The position numbers were made by a program, and so were the translations under genes. Shown piece by piece: positions 50,551 through 57,990 of a stretch of 64,000 nucleotides of DNA. The notes beneath the pieces were generated by a model that was not told the origin of the DNA, did no database searches, and saw only the letters and a program-made list of their open reading frames with translations. The stretch lies in assembly GCF_024435355.1 (NCBI RefSeq), contig NZ_JAMJWG010000031.1:1-64000 (forward strand). Direction: 5' to 3'. Position 1 is the stretch's first letter. The number at the start of each line of letters is the position of its first letter. Origin of the DNA: Streptomyces odontomachi (GTDB lineage Bacteria > Actinomycetota > Actinomycetes > Streptomycetales > Streptomycetaceae).

Positions 50551-50782
50551 CGTCCCGCGCCATCGGGCCCGGCGGCCGGCGGCCGGCGGCCGACACCCGC
50601 GTGACCGCATCCTTCCTGACCTGCACCGTTTCCCCCGCTATCACCCATTTGGACGCGTCCGGGTGGTGGCCCGGGCGGCGGGTGCACACGTTGGTGTCAC
50701 GGGACGGGGGGACGCGGGTGACCACCTGGCGGGCGCGGCCCGAGTCGGCCGGCACGGCCCGATGCCATCGGTGTCTCCTCCT

Positions 50783-50806
50783 GCCCCTCATGACGTCATG
50801 AGGGGC
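50783..50806. promoter_or_regulatory. 24-bp perfect palindrome
   Basis: GCCCCTCATGAC joins its exact complement, centred on GACGTC. It is 59 bp upstream of the membrane-protein gene at 50865. CCCCCTCATGG recurs at 50827-50837, like a half-site. It is probably a dimeric repressor operator. Confidence 0.65.
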
Positions 50807-50864
50807 GTGCAGGTCATGAACCGCATGCCCCCTCATGGCGGAGGAGACGACACAAGGAGTCCTC

Positions 50865-51299
50865 ATGGCGCAGACAGCGGCACCCCGTACGCCGCACGTC
50901 CGGCCGCCCGGCACCGCCTCCTGGGCGCGCGGCGGCACGATCTTCGCAGGCATCCTGCTCCTGGTGGACGGGATGCTCGGCGTCGTCAAGGGCATCGCAG
51001 GGATCATCAGCAACAACGCGTACACCCGCCCCGGCAACTACGTGTACAGCTACAACGTCAACTCCTGGGGCTGGCTGCACCTCGGCCTGGGCGTGGTCCT
51101 CGCCCTCGCGGGCCTCGCACTGCTCACCACCGGGGCACGCTGGGCGCGCATGGTCGCCATCGCCATCGCCGCGCTCAGCCTGATCGCCAACTTCATCTGG
51201 CTGCCCTTCCAGCCGATCTGGGCGATCGTCTCGATCGCGATCGACACGTTCGTGATCTGGGCGGTGTGCACCGACCGCAGGCGGGAGACCATGGGTTGA
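50865..51299 (+). CDS. Four-TM membrane protein (DUF7144-like)
   Basis: A 144-residue integral membrane protein with four hydrophobic segments (GGTIFAGILLLVDGMLGVV, WLHLGLGVVLALAGLALL, MVAIAIAALSLIANFIW, IWAIVSIAIDTFVIWAV). The pattern WARGGTIFAG and the periplasmic stretch YVYSYNVNSWGWLHL are typical of a small, abundant actinobacterial family of unknown function. The ATG at 50865 with AAGGAG 5 nt before it was chosen over one ten codons upstream. A palindromic operator-like site precedes it. It may be co-transcribed with the potassium channel 58 bp downstream. Confidence 0.82.
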   Translation: MAQTAAPRTPHVRPPGTASWARGGTIFAGILLLVDGMLGVVKGIAGIISNNAYTRPGNYVYSYNVNSWGWLHLGLGVVLALAGLALLTTGARWARMVAIAIAALSLIANFIWLPFQPIWAIVSIAIDTFVIWAVCTDRRRETMG

Positions 51300-51357
51300 C
51301 CACGGCGACGCAGCGGTCCGGCCGCCCGTGCGGCCATCGGCGACATGAGGGACGGCT

Positions 51358-51981
51358 GTGACGGCACGGCCCACGGGCGGTGCCGGTGAACCGGGTCCGG
51401 GCGGGGGCTCGGGCCAGGGTCCGGGGCCGCGGACGGGCTCCGGACCGGGACCGCAGGGCCGTGCCCGACCGCCCGGTTCCGCCACTGGCTCCGCCCGGTC
51501 GTACGCCCTCACCCTGCTGTTCCTGGCCGGTGTGGTGACGGCGTACTGCCTGCTCCCCCTCGACCGCTTCGGACCGCACCACCCGGCCGCGGGCTGGACC
51601 GTCTTCGTGACGCTCCTCGGCGTGGTCGCGGTGCTGCTGCTGTGGCAGATCCGTGATGTCCTCACCGATCGGAGAGCGCTCCGGCCCGGCCTGGTCATCC
51701 CGCTGCTGGTCTGCCTGAGCGTGTTCCTGTTCGCCGCCGCGTACTACTCGCTCTCCAAGCAGCCCGGCGAGGTCCGCAACCTGCACACCCGGCTCGACGC
51801 GGTCTACTTCACGCTGGTGTCCCTGGCCACCATCGGCTACGGCGACATCGCTCCGATCGGGCAGTCGGCCCGCATCGTCGCGATCGTGCAGATCCTCTAC
51901 AGCTTCGTCTTCCTGACCGCGGCGACGACGGCGCTGGGGCGGTACCTACAGCGCTGGATGCGAGAGCGGGGCGAGGGCTGA
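51358..51981 (+). CDS. Two-pore-domain-like K+ channel (ion-trans-2)
   Basis: A 207-residue membrane protein. The first 45 residues are Gly/Pro/Arg-rich and cytosolic. Two hydrophobic segments (ALTLLFLAGVVTAYCLL and TVFVTLLGVVAVLLLW) precede the pore unit: an outer helix LVIPLLVCLSVFLFAAAYY, a pore helix, the selectivity filter TIGYGD at 158-163 and an inner helix IVQILYSFVFLTAAT. No RCK or cyclic-nucleotide domain follows. It probably allows passive K+ flow. The GTG start is weakly supported. A minisatellite begins 40 bp after the stop. Confidence 0.9.
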   Translation: MTARPTGGAGEPGPGGGSGQGPGPRTGSGPGPQGRARPPGSATGSARSYALTLLFLAGVVTAYCLLPLDRFGPHHPAAGWTVFVTLLGVVAVLLLWQIRDVLTDRRALRPGLVIPLLVCLSVFLFAAAYYSLSKQPGEVRNLHTRLDAVYFTLVSLATIGYGDIAPIGQSARIVAIVQILYSFVFLTAATTALGRYLQRWMRERGEG

Positions 51982-52020
51982 CGACACCCGCGCAGGACGA
52001 CGGCAGCACGCAGCGTCGTC

Positions 52021-52144
52021 CACGTGAACGATTGCCCACGTGCCCGATCACCCACATGGACGATTGCCCACGTGCCCGATCGCCCACGTGAACGATTGCC
52101 CACGTGAACGATTGCCTACGTGCCCGATCGCCCACGTGCCCCGT
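52021..52144. repeat. 16-bp minisatellite overlapping the HAD gene 3' end
   Basis: About seven and a half head-to-tail units of two alternating forms, CCACGTGAACGATTGC and CCACGTGCCCGATCGC, each containing the palindrome CACGTG. The last two units run into the C-terminal codons of the leftward HAD gene, whose TAG stop lies in the array. Confidence 0.9.
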
Positions 52145-52769
52145 CCGGCCGGGGCCCGGGGGACCGCCCGTCCAGATGGGCGGCGATGCGTGCGATCGTC
52201 CGGACGTTGTCCTCGAAGAGGTGTCCCTGCATGCCCATCGCCCGGGCGGCCGTGACGTTGCGTGCGACGTCGTCGACGAAGAGACACTCCTCGGGACGCA
52301 CCTCCAGGCTGGCGCAGACGGCCTCGAACGCCCGCGGGTCGGGCTTCTCGACACCGATCTCGTGCGAGTACACGATGCGGTCGACCAGGGCGTCGAAGCG
52401 GTAGAGCGCTGCCTCCCGCTCTCGGGCGCCGACGAAGCTGTTGCTCAGGATGCCCAGCTTGCAGCTTCCGCGCAGCCGCCGCAGCGAGCCGATGAGCTCC
52501 TCGTTCGGCGTCCCGAGGTACTCCGTCCACAGATCGGCCATGAAGGCGTCGACCTGGGGCGGGTCGAGACGCAGGCGCGCCGCTACTTGCTCGTGCACCT
52601 CTTGCTCGCCGATGGTCCCGACGCTCCCGGCCCGCCACACGTCGCTCATCCGCGCATGGACCGCACCCGGCGGCAGCTCCAGCCGCTCCTCCCACCTCTC
52701 CACCCATCCGGTCTCCGGCGTGATCTCCAGTACGCCGCCGATGTCGAGAACGACGCAGGCCTCCGTCAC
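52116..52769 (-). CDS. HAD-superfamily hydrolase (subfamily IA)
   Basis: A 217-residue phosphatase-like protein. Motif I is VVLDIGGVLE (nucleophile Asp9, with Gly in place of the second Asp, as in many IA members). Motif II is GILSNSFVGA, the Lys of motif III is in GVEKPDPRAF, and motif IV is CLFVDDVARN. A helical cap lies between motifs I and II. It would hydrolyse a small phosphorylated metabolite. The C-terminal dozen residues come from the edge of the 16-bp minisatellite, so the end of the protein is probably variable between strains. Confidence 0.88.
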   Translation of the reverse strand: MTEACVVLDIGGVLEITPETGWVERWEERLELPPGAVHARMSDVWRAGSVGTIGEQEVHEQVAARLRLDPPQVDAFMADLWTEYLGTPNEELIGSLRRLRGSCKLGILSNSFVGAREREAALYRFDALVDRIVYSHEIGVEKPDPRAFEAVCASLEVRPEECLFVDDVARNVTAARAMGMQGHLFEDNVRTIARIAAHLDGRSPGPRPDGARGRSGT

Positions 52770-53084
52770 GCGAACTCCCCCTCTGCCCTCTTCGTCTCTG
52801 CCGGTGCTCGTCTCTGCCGCTGCTCGTCTCTGCCCGCTTCGTCCCGGGCTCGAGTGAGCCGTGTGGACACGGTCGTCCTTCCCCGAAGGGCAAGGTCAAG
52901 CGGTCTGCGCAGACCGTGCCGGCGCCTGCCCGGGCCGCCGTGTGAACGGCGGGTTTGACCAGCGGGCCCGGTGTCACCCGACCCGTGACGTATGCATTCC
53001 GGCGGCGTCGACCGCACGCACGCGGCAGGCCAACCGCCGGTCACCGGGTGCTATCACCAGAAGCCATCACCGGGAGCTTCGGAC

Positions 53085-53579
53085 ATGGTGCGCAAGAAGA
53101 TGGAAGGGGACGAGGCCCAGCGGCGCGCAGCCGCGCGTAAAGCCGAACGCGCAGGTGAGCGGCCCAGTTTCCAGGGGACGACGACCGGCGCTTCCAAGCA
53201 GCGCACGCATCTGGGCACATCGACCGAACACGAGGTGAAGATAGCCACGGAACACCGTGGCAAGCAGCAGTGGCCGTATGACGTCTCGGGTGGCTCGGGG
53301 CCCCCGACCGGCCCCGAAGCCAGCCCGTTCCAGGGCCGCGGGCACCCCGAGTACTCCGCTGCACACGCACGGGTCTTCGAGACGTTGACCACCGCAGAGA
53401 CGGAGAACGGTGGTGAGGGCGTGTACCTGGAGGAGATCGCGCGCCGCAGCGGAGTGCCCCGGGAGCAGACCCGTGGACTGCTGCACGACCTGATCGTGGC
53501 GCACGGCTTGGCGGCCGAGTTGCAGCACCCGGACGATCCCGACCTGGGACCGCGGTACGAGGTCAAGCGACGGCTCTGA
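53085..53579 (+). CDS. Conserved actinobacterial protein with C-terminal winged-helix-like domain
   Basis: A 164-residue soluble protein. The N-terminal 75 residues are highly charged and rich in Lys/Arg/Glu/Gln (MVRKKMEGDEAQRRAAARKAE), likely disordered. The C-terminal 80 residues (AHARVFETLTTAETENGGEGVYLEEIARRSGVPREQTRGLLHDLIVAHGLAAEL) look like a winged helix. I know no function. The start at 53085, after GGGAGC, was preferred to the upstream in-frame codons. It overlaps by 17 bp the 3' end of the convergent PAP2 gene. Confidence 0.75.
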   Translation: MVRKKMEGDEAQRRAAARKAERAGERPSFQGTTTGASKQRTHLGTSTEHEVKIATEHRGKQQWPYDVSGGSGPPTGPEASPFQGRGHPEYSAAHARVFETLTTAETENGGEGVYLEEIARRSGVPREQTRGLLHDLIVAHGLAAELQHPDDPDLGPRYEVKRRL

Positions 53580-54444
53580 CCCGACGGCGGAGCGGTGCCG
53601 GGAGCCAGCGGCCCGCTGCCCACAGGACCAGCCCCAGCCAGCCTGCCGCGAACAGCCAGCCGCCGATGACGTCGCTGCACCAGTGCACCGCGAGATAGAT
53701 CCGTGTGAGCCCGACCAGTACGCCCCAGCAGCCGATGACGGCCATGAGAAGGCCCCGGCCGTGCGGTGCCGCCAGCAGGACGGCGAGGACGAGGAGGCCG
53801 GCGGTGATCGCGGCTGTGGTGGTGTGCCCGGAGGGGAACGCCCAGCCGGTGCCGTGCGTCTGCCAGTCCAGCCGCGGCGGGCGGGGCCGCTCGACCAGCG
53901 CCATCGTCGCGTAGCGCACGGCCTGCGCCGCGCCCAGGCAGCCGGTGCCCAGGACGGCGGCGAGCAACCGCTGCCGCGCGGAACGTCCCACGGCGACACC
54001 CGCGACCACGAGGAGTGCGTACGGGGTGACGCCGGTACCGGTGGCCGTGAGCCCCCGGGCCAGCGCCGTCGCCACGGCGGGGCGGTGGGCCACGGACCAG
54101 TTCAGAAGGGTGTCGTCCACGGGGAGCGGGCCGCCACGTACGGCCATGAACCAGGCCAGCGCGACGAACACGGTGAACGCGGTCAGCGCGACCGTGGCGG
54201 CAGCAGCCGCCGCGTGACCGCCTCCGTCGCCGACACCGGCCTCCGCACCGCCTCCGTCGCCGACACCGGCGTCCGTACTGCCTCCGTCGCCGACACCGGC
54301 GTCCGCACCGTCTCCACCGTCCGCACCGGCACCACGTCGGACCGGCGTGCCCACGCCGCTCGCGTCAGGGCCCGCACCTCTTAAGCCGGCGCCCGCACCG
54401 TTCAGGTCAGCGTCCACCTCACCCGCCTCTCGTCGCTCCCGCAC
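53563..54444 (-). CDS. PAP2-family phosphatase (type 2 phosphatidic acid phosphatase-like)
   Basis: A 293-residue membrane protein with about six membrane segments. The active site has VERPRPPR, FPSGHTTTAA and LTRIYLAVHWCSDVIGG, the three PAP2 motifs, but the leading Lys of motif 1 is not evident. The substrate could be an undecaprenyl or phosphatidyl phosphate at the outer membrane face. The first 85 residues are a Gly/Asp/Ala-rich tail encoded by three 30-bp DNA repeats (about 54220-54310, GVGDGG units), so its length may vary between strains. A TTA codon at 54382-54384 (codon 21) is present if the GTG start at 54444 is right. Confidence 0.88.
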   Translation of the reverse strand: MRERREAGEVDADLNGAGAGLRGAGPDASGVGTPVRRGAGADGGDGADAGVGDGGSTDAGVGDGGGAEAGVGDGGGHAAAAAATVALTAFTVFVALAWFMAVRGGPLPVDDTLLNWSVAHRPAVATALARGLTATGTGVTPYALLVVAGVAVGRSARQRLLAAVLGTGCLGAAQAVRYATMALVERPRPPRLDWQTHGTGWAFPSGHTTTAAITAGLLVLAVLLAAPHGRGLLMAVIGCWGVLVGLTRIYLAVHWCSDVIGGWLFAAGWLGLVLWAAGRWLPAPLRRRVRAVA

Positions 54445-54543
54445 CCCTACGCACCGCTCGTCCCTGCTCGTCCCTTAGTCGTCACTTGCTCGTCCCTGCT
54501 CGTCCCTGCTCGTCGATCCCTGCCACCTCATCGATCCCGCCAC

Positions 54544-55152
54544 TCACGACGCCGACAGCAGCGGTCGCAGCCAGGCGGCGGCCGTGATCCGTCGGACCAG
54601 GGCCTCCGGGCGGCGTCGTAGCGCCGTTATCGCGGCCGCCGCGATCAGGGCACCGACGAGCAGGCCGGCGACGACGTCGTGCGGGTAGTGGGCGCCCACC
54701 CAGACACGGGAGGCGGCCATGGTGGCGGCGGCGAGCGCGGCGACGGCGGCGATACGACGGGAGACCCACAGCAGGGCGACGGCCGCCGCGGCGGAAATGG
54801 CCGCATGGTTGCTCGGGAAGGACCAGTCGCCCGGCGCAGCGCACGCCTCCAGCGTCATCACCCGCAGGCTCCGGCAGGGCCGGTCCTCGCGCACCGCCAG
54901 CTTCAGCACCTCGTCGCACCCGTAGGCCGCGAGGACGACCAGCGGGGCGGCCAACGCCAGCATCGCCGCCGTGGCGCCCACCCGGCGCGCCCGCCACCAG
55001 GCCCCCGCCATGAGCAGGGCGAACACCACCAGACCGGAGCTGGACCAGACCGAAACGGCACCGTCCAGCCAGCCGGGGGCGCGGCGGGCGAGATCCACCA
55101 CGGTGAGGTAGGCCGAGCCGTCGAGCGGCGAACCGTCGAGGGTGACCCTCAT
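54544..55152 (-). CDS. PAP2-family phosphatase
   Basis: A 202-residue polytopic phosphatase. Motif 1 is KLAVREDRPCR, motif 2 is FPSNHAAIS (Asn where Gly is usual), and motif 3 is SRVWVGAHYPHDVV with the catalytic His. Undecaprenyl-pyrophosphate phosphatase (BcrC/PgpB-like) activity is plausible. Its ATG overlaps the stop of the DedA gene as ATGA, so the two are translationally coupled. The pairing of DedA-type flippase and PAP2 phosphatase fits recycling of the C55 carrier; that is inference. Confidence 0.91.
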   Translation of the reverse strand: MRVTLDGSPLDGSAYLTVVDLARRAPGWLDGAVSVWSSSGLVVFALLMAGAWWRARRVGATAAMLALAAPLVVLAAYGCDEVLKLAVREDRPCRSLRVMTLEACAAPGDWSFPSNHAAISAAAAVALLWVSRRIAAVAALAAATMAASRVWVGAHYPHDVVAGLLVGALIAAAAITALRRRPEALVRRITAAAWLRPLLSAS

Positions 55153-55913
55153 GGGCGCGCGCCATCCGTGTCCTGGTCCGGGCGGCGCGCGCCGTTCGCC
55201 TCCGCGCCGTTCACCTCCGCGCCGCCACCGGAGCCGCCCGCGGCCCGCGCCTTGGCGCTCCGCCGGGAGCGGTACGCCTCCGCGCAGACCGGCAGCAGCG
55301 ACAGCACGACGATCACGCCGACGATCGGCAGCAGATAGCGGTCGACGTCGGGGATGGAGGAGCCGAGCAGATAGCCCGCGACGATCACGCCCACGCTCCA
55401 CAGGAGCCCGCCGACCACCTGCCACACCGTGAACGTCCGCACCGGCACGCCCAGCGCACCGGCCATCGGGTTGAGGACCGTACGCACCACCGGCACGAAC
55501 CTGGCCAGCACGATCGCCTTGGCCATCCCGTACCGCTCCAGCAGCTCCTCCGCCCGCTGCGCGCCCTCGCGCAGCTTGGCCGAACGGGTCCGGGCCAGCA
55601 GCGCGCCACCCGCCTTGCGACCCAGGAGATAGCCGCACTGCGAGCCGGTCAGCGCACCGATCACGGCGCAGACCAGCAGCGGCGTGAGCGACAGCTGCAC
55701 ACCGCGGTCCGCCGAGCCGGTGCACAGCAGGCCCGCCGTGAACAGCAGTGAGTCACCGGGCAGGAAGAAGCCGATCAGCAGCCCCGTCTCGGCGAACAGC
55801 ACCACGCCGACGCCCAGCACCCCGAAGGCGGACAACAGCGACTTCGCGTCCAGCACATTGACGGCGAGCGCCTCGCCGGCGAACTGCGACGCCAGGTGCG
55901 TGGCTGTGGTCAT
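55149..55913 (-). CDS. DedA-family membrane protein
   Basis: A 254-residue member of the DedA/VTT family with about five membrane segments. Key family stretches are FAETGLLIGFFLPGDSLLFTAG near residue 40, a conserved amphipathic part, and LARFVPVVRTVLNPMAGALG with the essential Arg residues near 140. Several DedA proteins move undecaprenyl phosphate across the membrane. The C-terminal 40 residues are polar (NGAEANGA). It is the first gene of an operon with the PAP2 phosphatase and has an operator-like region just upstream. Confidence 0.92.
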   Translation of the reverse strand: MTTATHLASQFAGEALAVNVLDAKSLLSAFGVLGVGVVLFAETGLLIGFFLPGDSLLFTAGLLCTGSADRGVQLSLTPLLVCAVIGALTGSQCGYLLGRKAGGALLARTRSAKLREGAQRAEELLERYGMAKAIVLARFVPVVRTVLNPMAGALGVPVRTFTVWQVVGGLLWSVGVIVAGYLLGSSIPDVDRYLLPIVGVIVVLSLLPVCAEAYRSRRSAKARAAGGSGGGAEVNGAEANGARRPDQDTDGARP

Positions 55914-55958
55914 CGTCGTGTGCCCCTTCGTCCTGCGCAGCTGACCGCGGTACGGCGA

Positions 55959-55993
55959 CTACAATCATGTAGACGGTCTGCTGCACTGTAGAC
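55959..55993. promoter_or_regulatory. CTACA/TGTAG operator-like repeats before dedA
   Basis: A dyad CTACA(4 nt)TGTAG at 55959-55972 is followed by the half-site-like CTGCACTGTAG at 55981-55991. TGTAGACG is repeated 19 bp apart. The style resembles BlaI-type operators of actinobacteria. No BlaI gene is in this window. Confidence 0.55.
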
Positions 55994-56082
55994 GATACCG
56001 GGCGGGGATCGCCGCTACGCCGCTTCCTGGACGACGCGGAACCGACGCAGGGCAGAACCGACGGGACCGGCGGAACCGGCCG

Positions 56083-56538
56083 TCACTCCTCGCCCGAGAA
56101 CCGCTCCCAGGCCGACTGCCGGGAGACGCCCAGCACCTGGCCGATCCGGACCCAGGTGACGCCCCGTCGGCGTAGCTCCTGCACCCAAGAGCGCAGGTTC
56201 TCCTCCACCTGCTCCGCCACGGCCGCCACCCGCGGGATGTGTTCGAGCAGCTGCTCATCGCTGAGCGCCTCCCACATCGGCAGGCGGGGCCCGGCCGCGT
56301 TCCCCCGGGCCTCCTCGGCTTCCCCCTGAGACTCCTCGGCCTGCCCCCGGGGCTCCTCGGCCTTCCTCCGGGACTCCTCGATGACGCTTCCGGCCAGCCC
56401 GACGCACACGTCGCAGATGTACACCCCAGGCCCCGCCACCAGCTTGGCCACCTCGGTGCGCGGCTTGCCGCAGAAGGAACAGCGGGGGCTGTCGGTCGTG
56501 ACGCGTCGCGCTGTCGATGGGGCATCCGATGTGACCAT
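56083..56538 (-). CDS. ClpX-type C4 zinc finger protein with C-terminal HTH
   Basis: A 151-residue protein. The N-terminal zinc finger (Cys20, Cys23, Cys42, Cys45: CSFCGKP and YICDVCVGL) is of the ClpX kind, but no AAA+ domain follows. A charged Glu/Lys/Gln repeat (about 53-82, EEPRGQAEESQGEAEEARG) links it to a helical C-terminal part ending in a recognisable helix-turn-helix, GVTWVRIGQVLGVSRQSAWERF (about 126-148). It may therefore bind DNA and use the finger for dimerisation or docking to a Clp adaptor. A perfect 10-bp-arm dyad lies just upstream and suggests autoregulation. Confidence 0.85.
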   Translation of the reverse strand: MVTSDAPSTARRVTTDSPRCSFCGKPRTEVAKLVAGPGVYICDVCVGLAGSVIEESRRKAEEPRGQAEESQGEAEEARGNAAGPRLPMWEALSDEQLLEHIPRVAAVAEQVEENLRSWVQELRRRGVTWVRIGQVLGVSRQSAWERFSGEE

Positions 56539-56598
56539 GCCATCTCCCGTGTCAGGCGTGTCGGGCGTGTCAGGCTTACCCTGACACGGGAGCGTAGA

Positions 56599-56621
56599 GT
56601 TGTCAGGGCACCCCTGACAAC
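56599..56621. promoter_or_regulatory. GTTGTCAGGG dyad operator
   Basis: GTTGTCAGGG and CCCTGACAAC are perfect 10-bp arms around CAC, 61 bp upstream of the zinc-finger/HTH gene. TGTCAGG/CCTGACA words are repeated at 56549-56587. The same TGTCAGGG word recurs at 57408-57415 upstream of the ArsR-type gene. Confidence 0.75.
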
Positions 56622-56669
56622 CCCTGGGCCGCTCCCGGGCCTTGGCTACCCGGACGCTCGGCCCCTCGG

Positions 56670-56924
56670 CTACTCGACCTCGCGCATCATCCGCTCCATC
56701 GAGCTGAGCGCGGCCCTGGACTGGGCGAGTTCCTCGACCGTGCGGCGCTGGATCTCGACGTTGTCCTCCAACAGGGTCTGGTACTTGACCGCCATCTGCC
56801 GGTACTGCTCCTCGCGCGCCGCCATCATCCGGGCCCGCCAGGTTGCGGCGAACTGCCGCACGACCACGATCAGGAGGAGAAAGACCCCTCCGGCGCCGAC
56901 CACTGCCGCCCAGTCTTCGCCCAT
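56670..56924 (-). CDS. Small bitopic membrane protein with coiled coil
   Basis: An 84-residue protein with one N-terminal membrane segment (AVVGAGGVFLLLIVVVRQF, residues 6-24) and a cytosolic helical tail rich in Gln/Glu/Arg/Met (REEQYRQMAVKYQTLLEDNVEIQ...), probably coiled-coil. I know no function. It starts 18 bp after the ArsR-type gene on the same strand, so the two form an operon; regulator plus membrane protein pairs of this kind are common in Streptomyces, and the tail may bind the regulator. Confidence 0.78.
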   Translation of the reverse strand: MGEDWAAVVGAGGVFLLLIVVVRQFAATWRARMMAAREEQYRQMAVKYQTLLEDNVEIQRRTVEELAQSRAALSSMERMMREVE

Positions 56925-56942
56925 AACCGGCCTCCTTCGCCG

Positions 56943-57335
56943 TCACCGGCGTCCGCTTGACGCCTGCTTCTCGACTCGCTTCTCGTCTTGCCTGTCGTCT
57001 TGCCTCTCGCCTTGCTTCTCGCCTTCGGTGAGCGTGCCTGCCGCATGGGCGACGACTTCGGGCGTCAGCTCGTACGAGAAGGGCGTCAGCTCGTAGTACT
57101 TCATCGCCTTGCCGCTCTCGGAGAGTTCGAGGGAGCCGGCCACGATCCCGGCAGCCTCCAGCCGTTGCAGGTGCATGTGCAGCAGCGGGCGGCCCATGCC
57201 GATCTCGCGCGCCAGGGCACTGACGTAGTTGCGCCCCTGGGACAGCGCGGCGACGATCCGCAGGCGGTGCGGGTTGCCGAGCGCCGCCAGGACCTTCAAC
57301 AGTTCGTCCCCCGAGGGCCCGGAAGTCTCGCTCAC
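56943..57335 (-). CDS. ArsR-type winged-helix transcriptional regulator
   Basis: A 130-residue DNA-binding protein. The wHTH covers about 8-85 (LLKVLAALGNPHRLRIVAALSQG, VSALAREIGMGRPLLHMHLQRLEAAGIV). No CxC or other metal site is visible, so a metal sensor is unlikely. The tail (GEKQGERQDDRQDEKRVEKQ) is highly charged and encoded by short DNA repeats. A GTG at 57335 was chosen because upstream frames lack family similarity. The promoter contains CTGACACATG and TGTCAGGG words that are also found upstream of the zinc-finger gene, and an AT-rich patch near 57370. Confidence 0.85.
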   Translation of the reverse strand: MSETSGPSGDELLKVLAALGNPHRLRIVAALSQGRNYVSALAREIGMGRPLLHMHLQRLEAAGIVAGSLELSESGKAMKYYELTPFSYELTPEVVAHAAGTLTEGEKQGERQDDRQDEKRVEKQASSGRR

Positions 57336-57533
57336 CCCGCCACCATGACGGCTCGATCGGGCACCTGTCAAAATAATCTGACACATGTCCGGGAACTCTG
57401 AGGGATATGTCAGGGACGCCTCAGGGTCACCGTCATCTATGCCATGCCATGCCACGCCACGCCGTGCCGTGCCATGACACGGAACGGCCCGGCCCCGTCC
57501 GGTCAGGGACGGGGCCGGGCCAACCGGCTGCTG

Positions 57534-57791
57534 TCACACCCCGGGTGCGACCGACGCCGAGTTCCTGTCACCGAGCGCCTTGGCTATCAGGCCCTTGACG
57601 AGGGAGCCCGCGGCGGCGATCCCCGCCGCGCCGACGGTCTGCCAGAAGCTGGCGTGGAACATGTCGGCAGGTCCGGCGGCGATCGCAACGCCGGCGGCTG
57701 ACACGACGAACGTGGCGACGACCCTTTCGGCAAGGTCGACCGCGTAGGTACGGGCGGTTCTGGCGAGGTCGGGCAGGGAGGCGTTCGGCAT
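57534..57791 (-). CDS. Phage-type holin-like small membrane protein
   Basis: An 85-residue protein with two hydrophobic segments (VVATFVVSAAGVAIAAG and FWQTVGAAGIAAAGSLVKGLIA). The opening ARTARTYAVDLAERVVATF resembles r1t-type actinophage holins, which form membrane lesions for endolysin release. No endolysin, integrase or other phage gene is nearby, so it may be a domesticated gene with a role in export or autolysis. It is a stand-alone gene on the minus strand, and a convergent or tandem partner is not evident. Confidence 0.62.
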   Translation of the reverse strand: MPNASLPDLARTARTYAVDLAERVVATFVVSAAGVAIAAGPADMFHASFWQTVGAAGIAAAGSLVKGLIAKALGDRNSASVAPGV

Positions 57792-57990
57792 GGCGAGGCC
57801 CTTCGGAAACAGAGGAAGCGCCGGGTGAACGGGCCCGGTTCACTATGGTTGTTCCCGCACAGAACCGCCATGAGCACCGAAAGTCGGCCAAACTACCGCC
57901 CCGTCACCTATCCCAGGCCGCCCCACCTCCAGGCCTCAGGCCCCAGGCACCAGGCCCCCGGCCCCAGGCGCAAGTTTCAGACCCCAGCCC

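Noticed and set aside
52021..52144. CRISPR array
   Set aside because: The 16-bp units are contiguous with no unique spacers and no cas genes are present; it is a minisatellite.
53563..55152. Gene duplication giving the two PAP2 genes
   Set aside because: They share only the family motifs, differ in length and motif 2, and have different N-terminal regions, so recent duplication is not supported.
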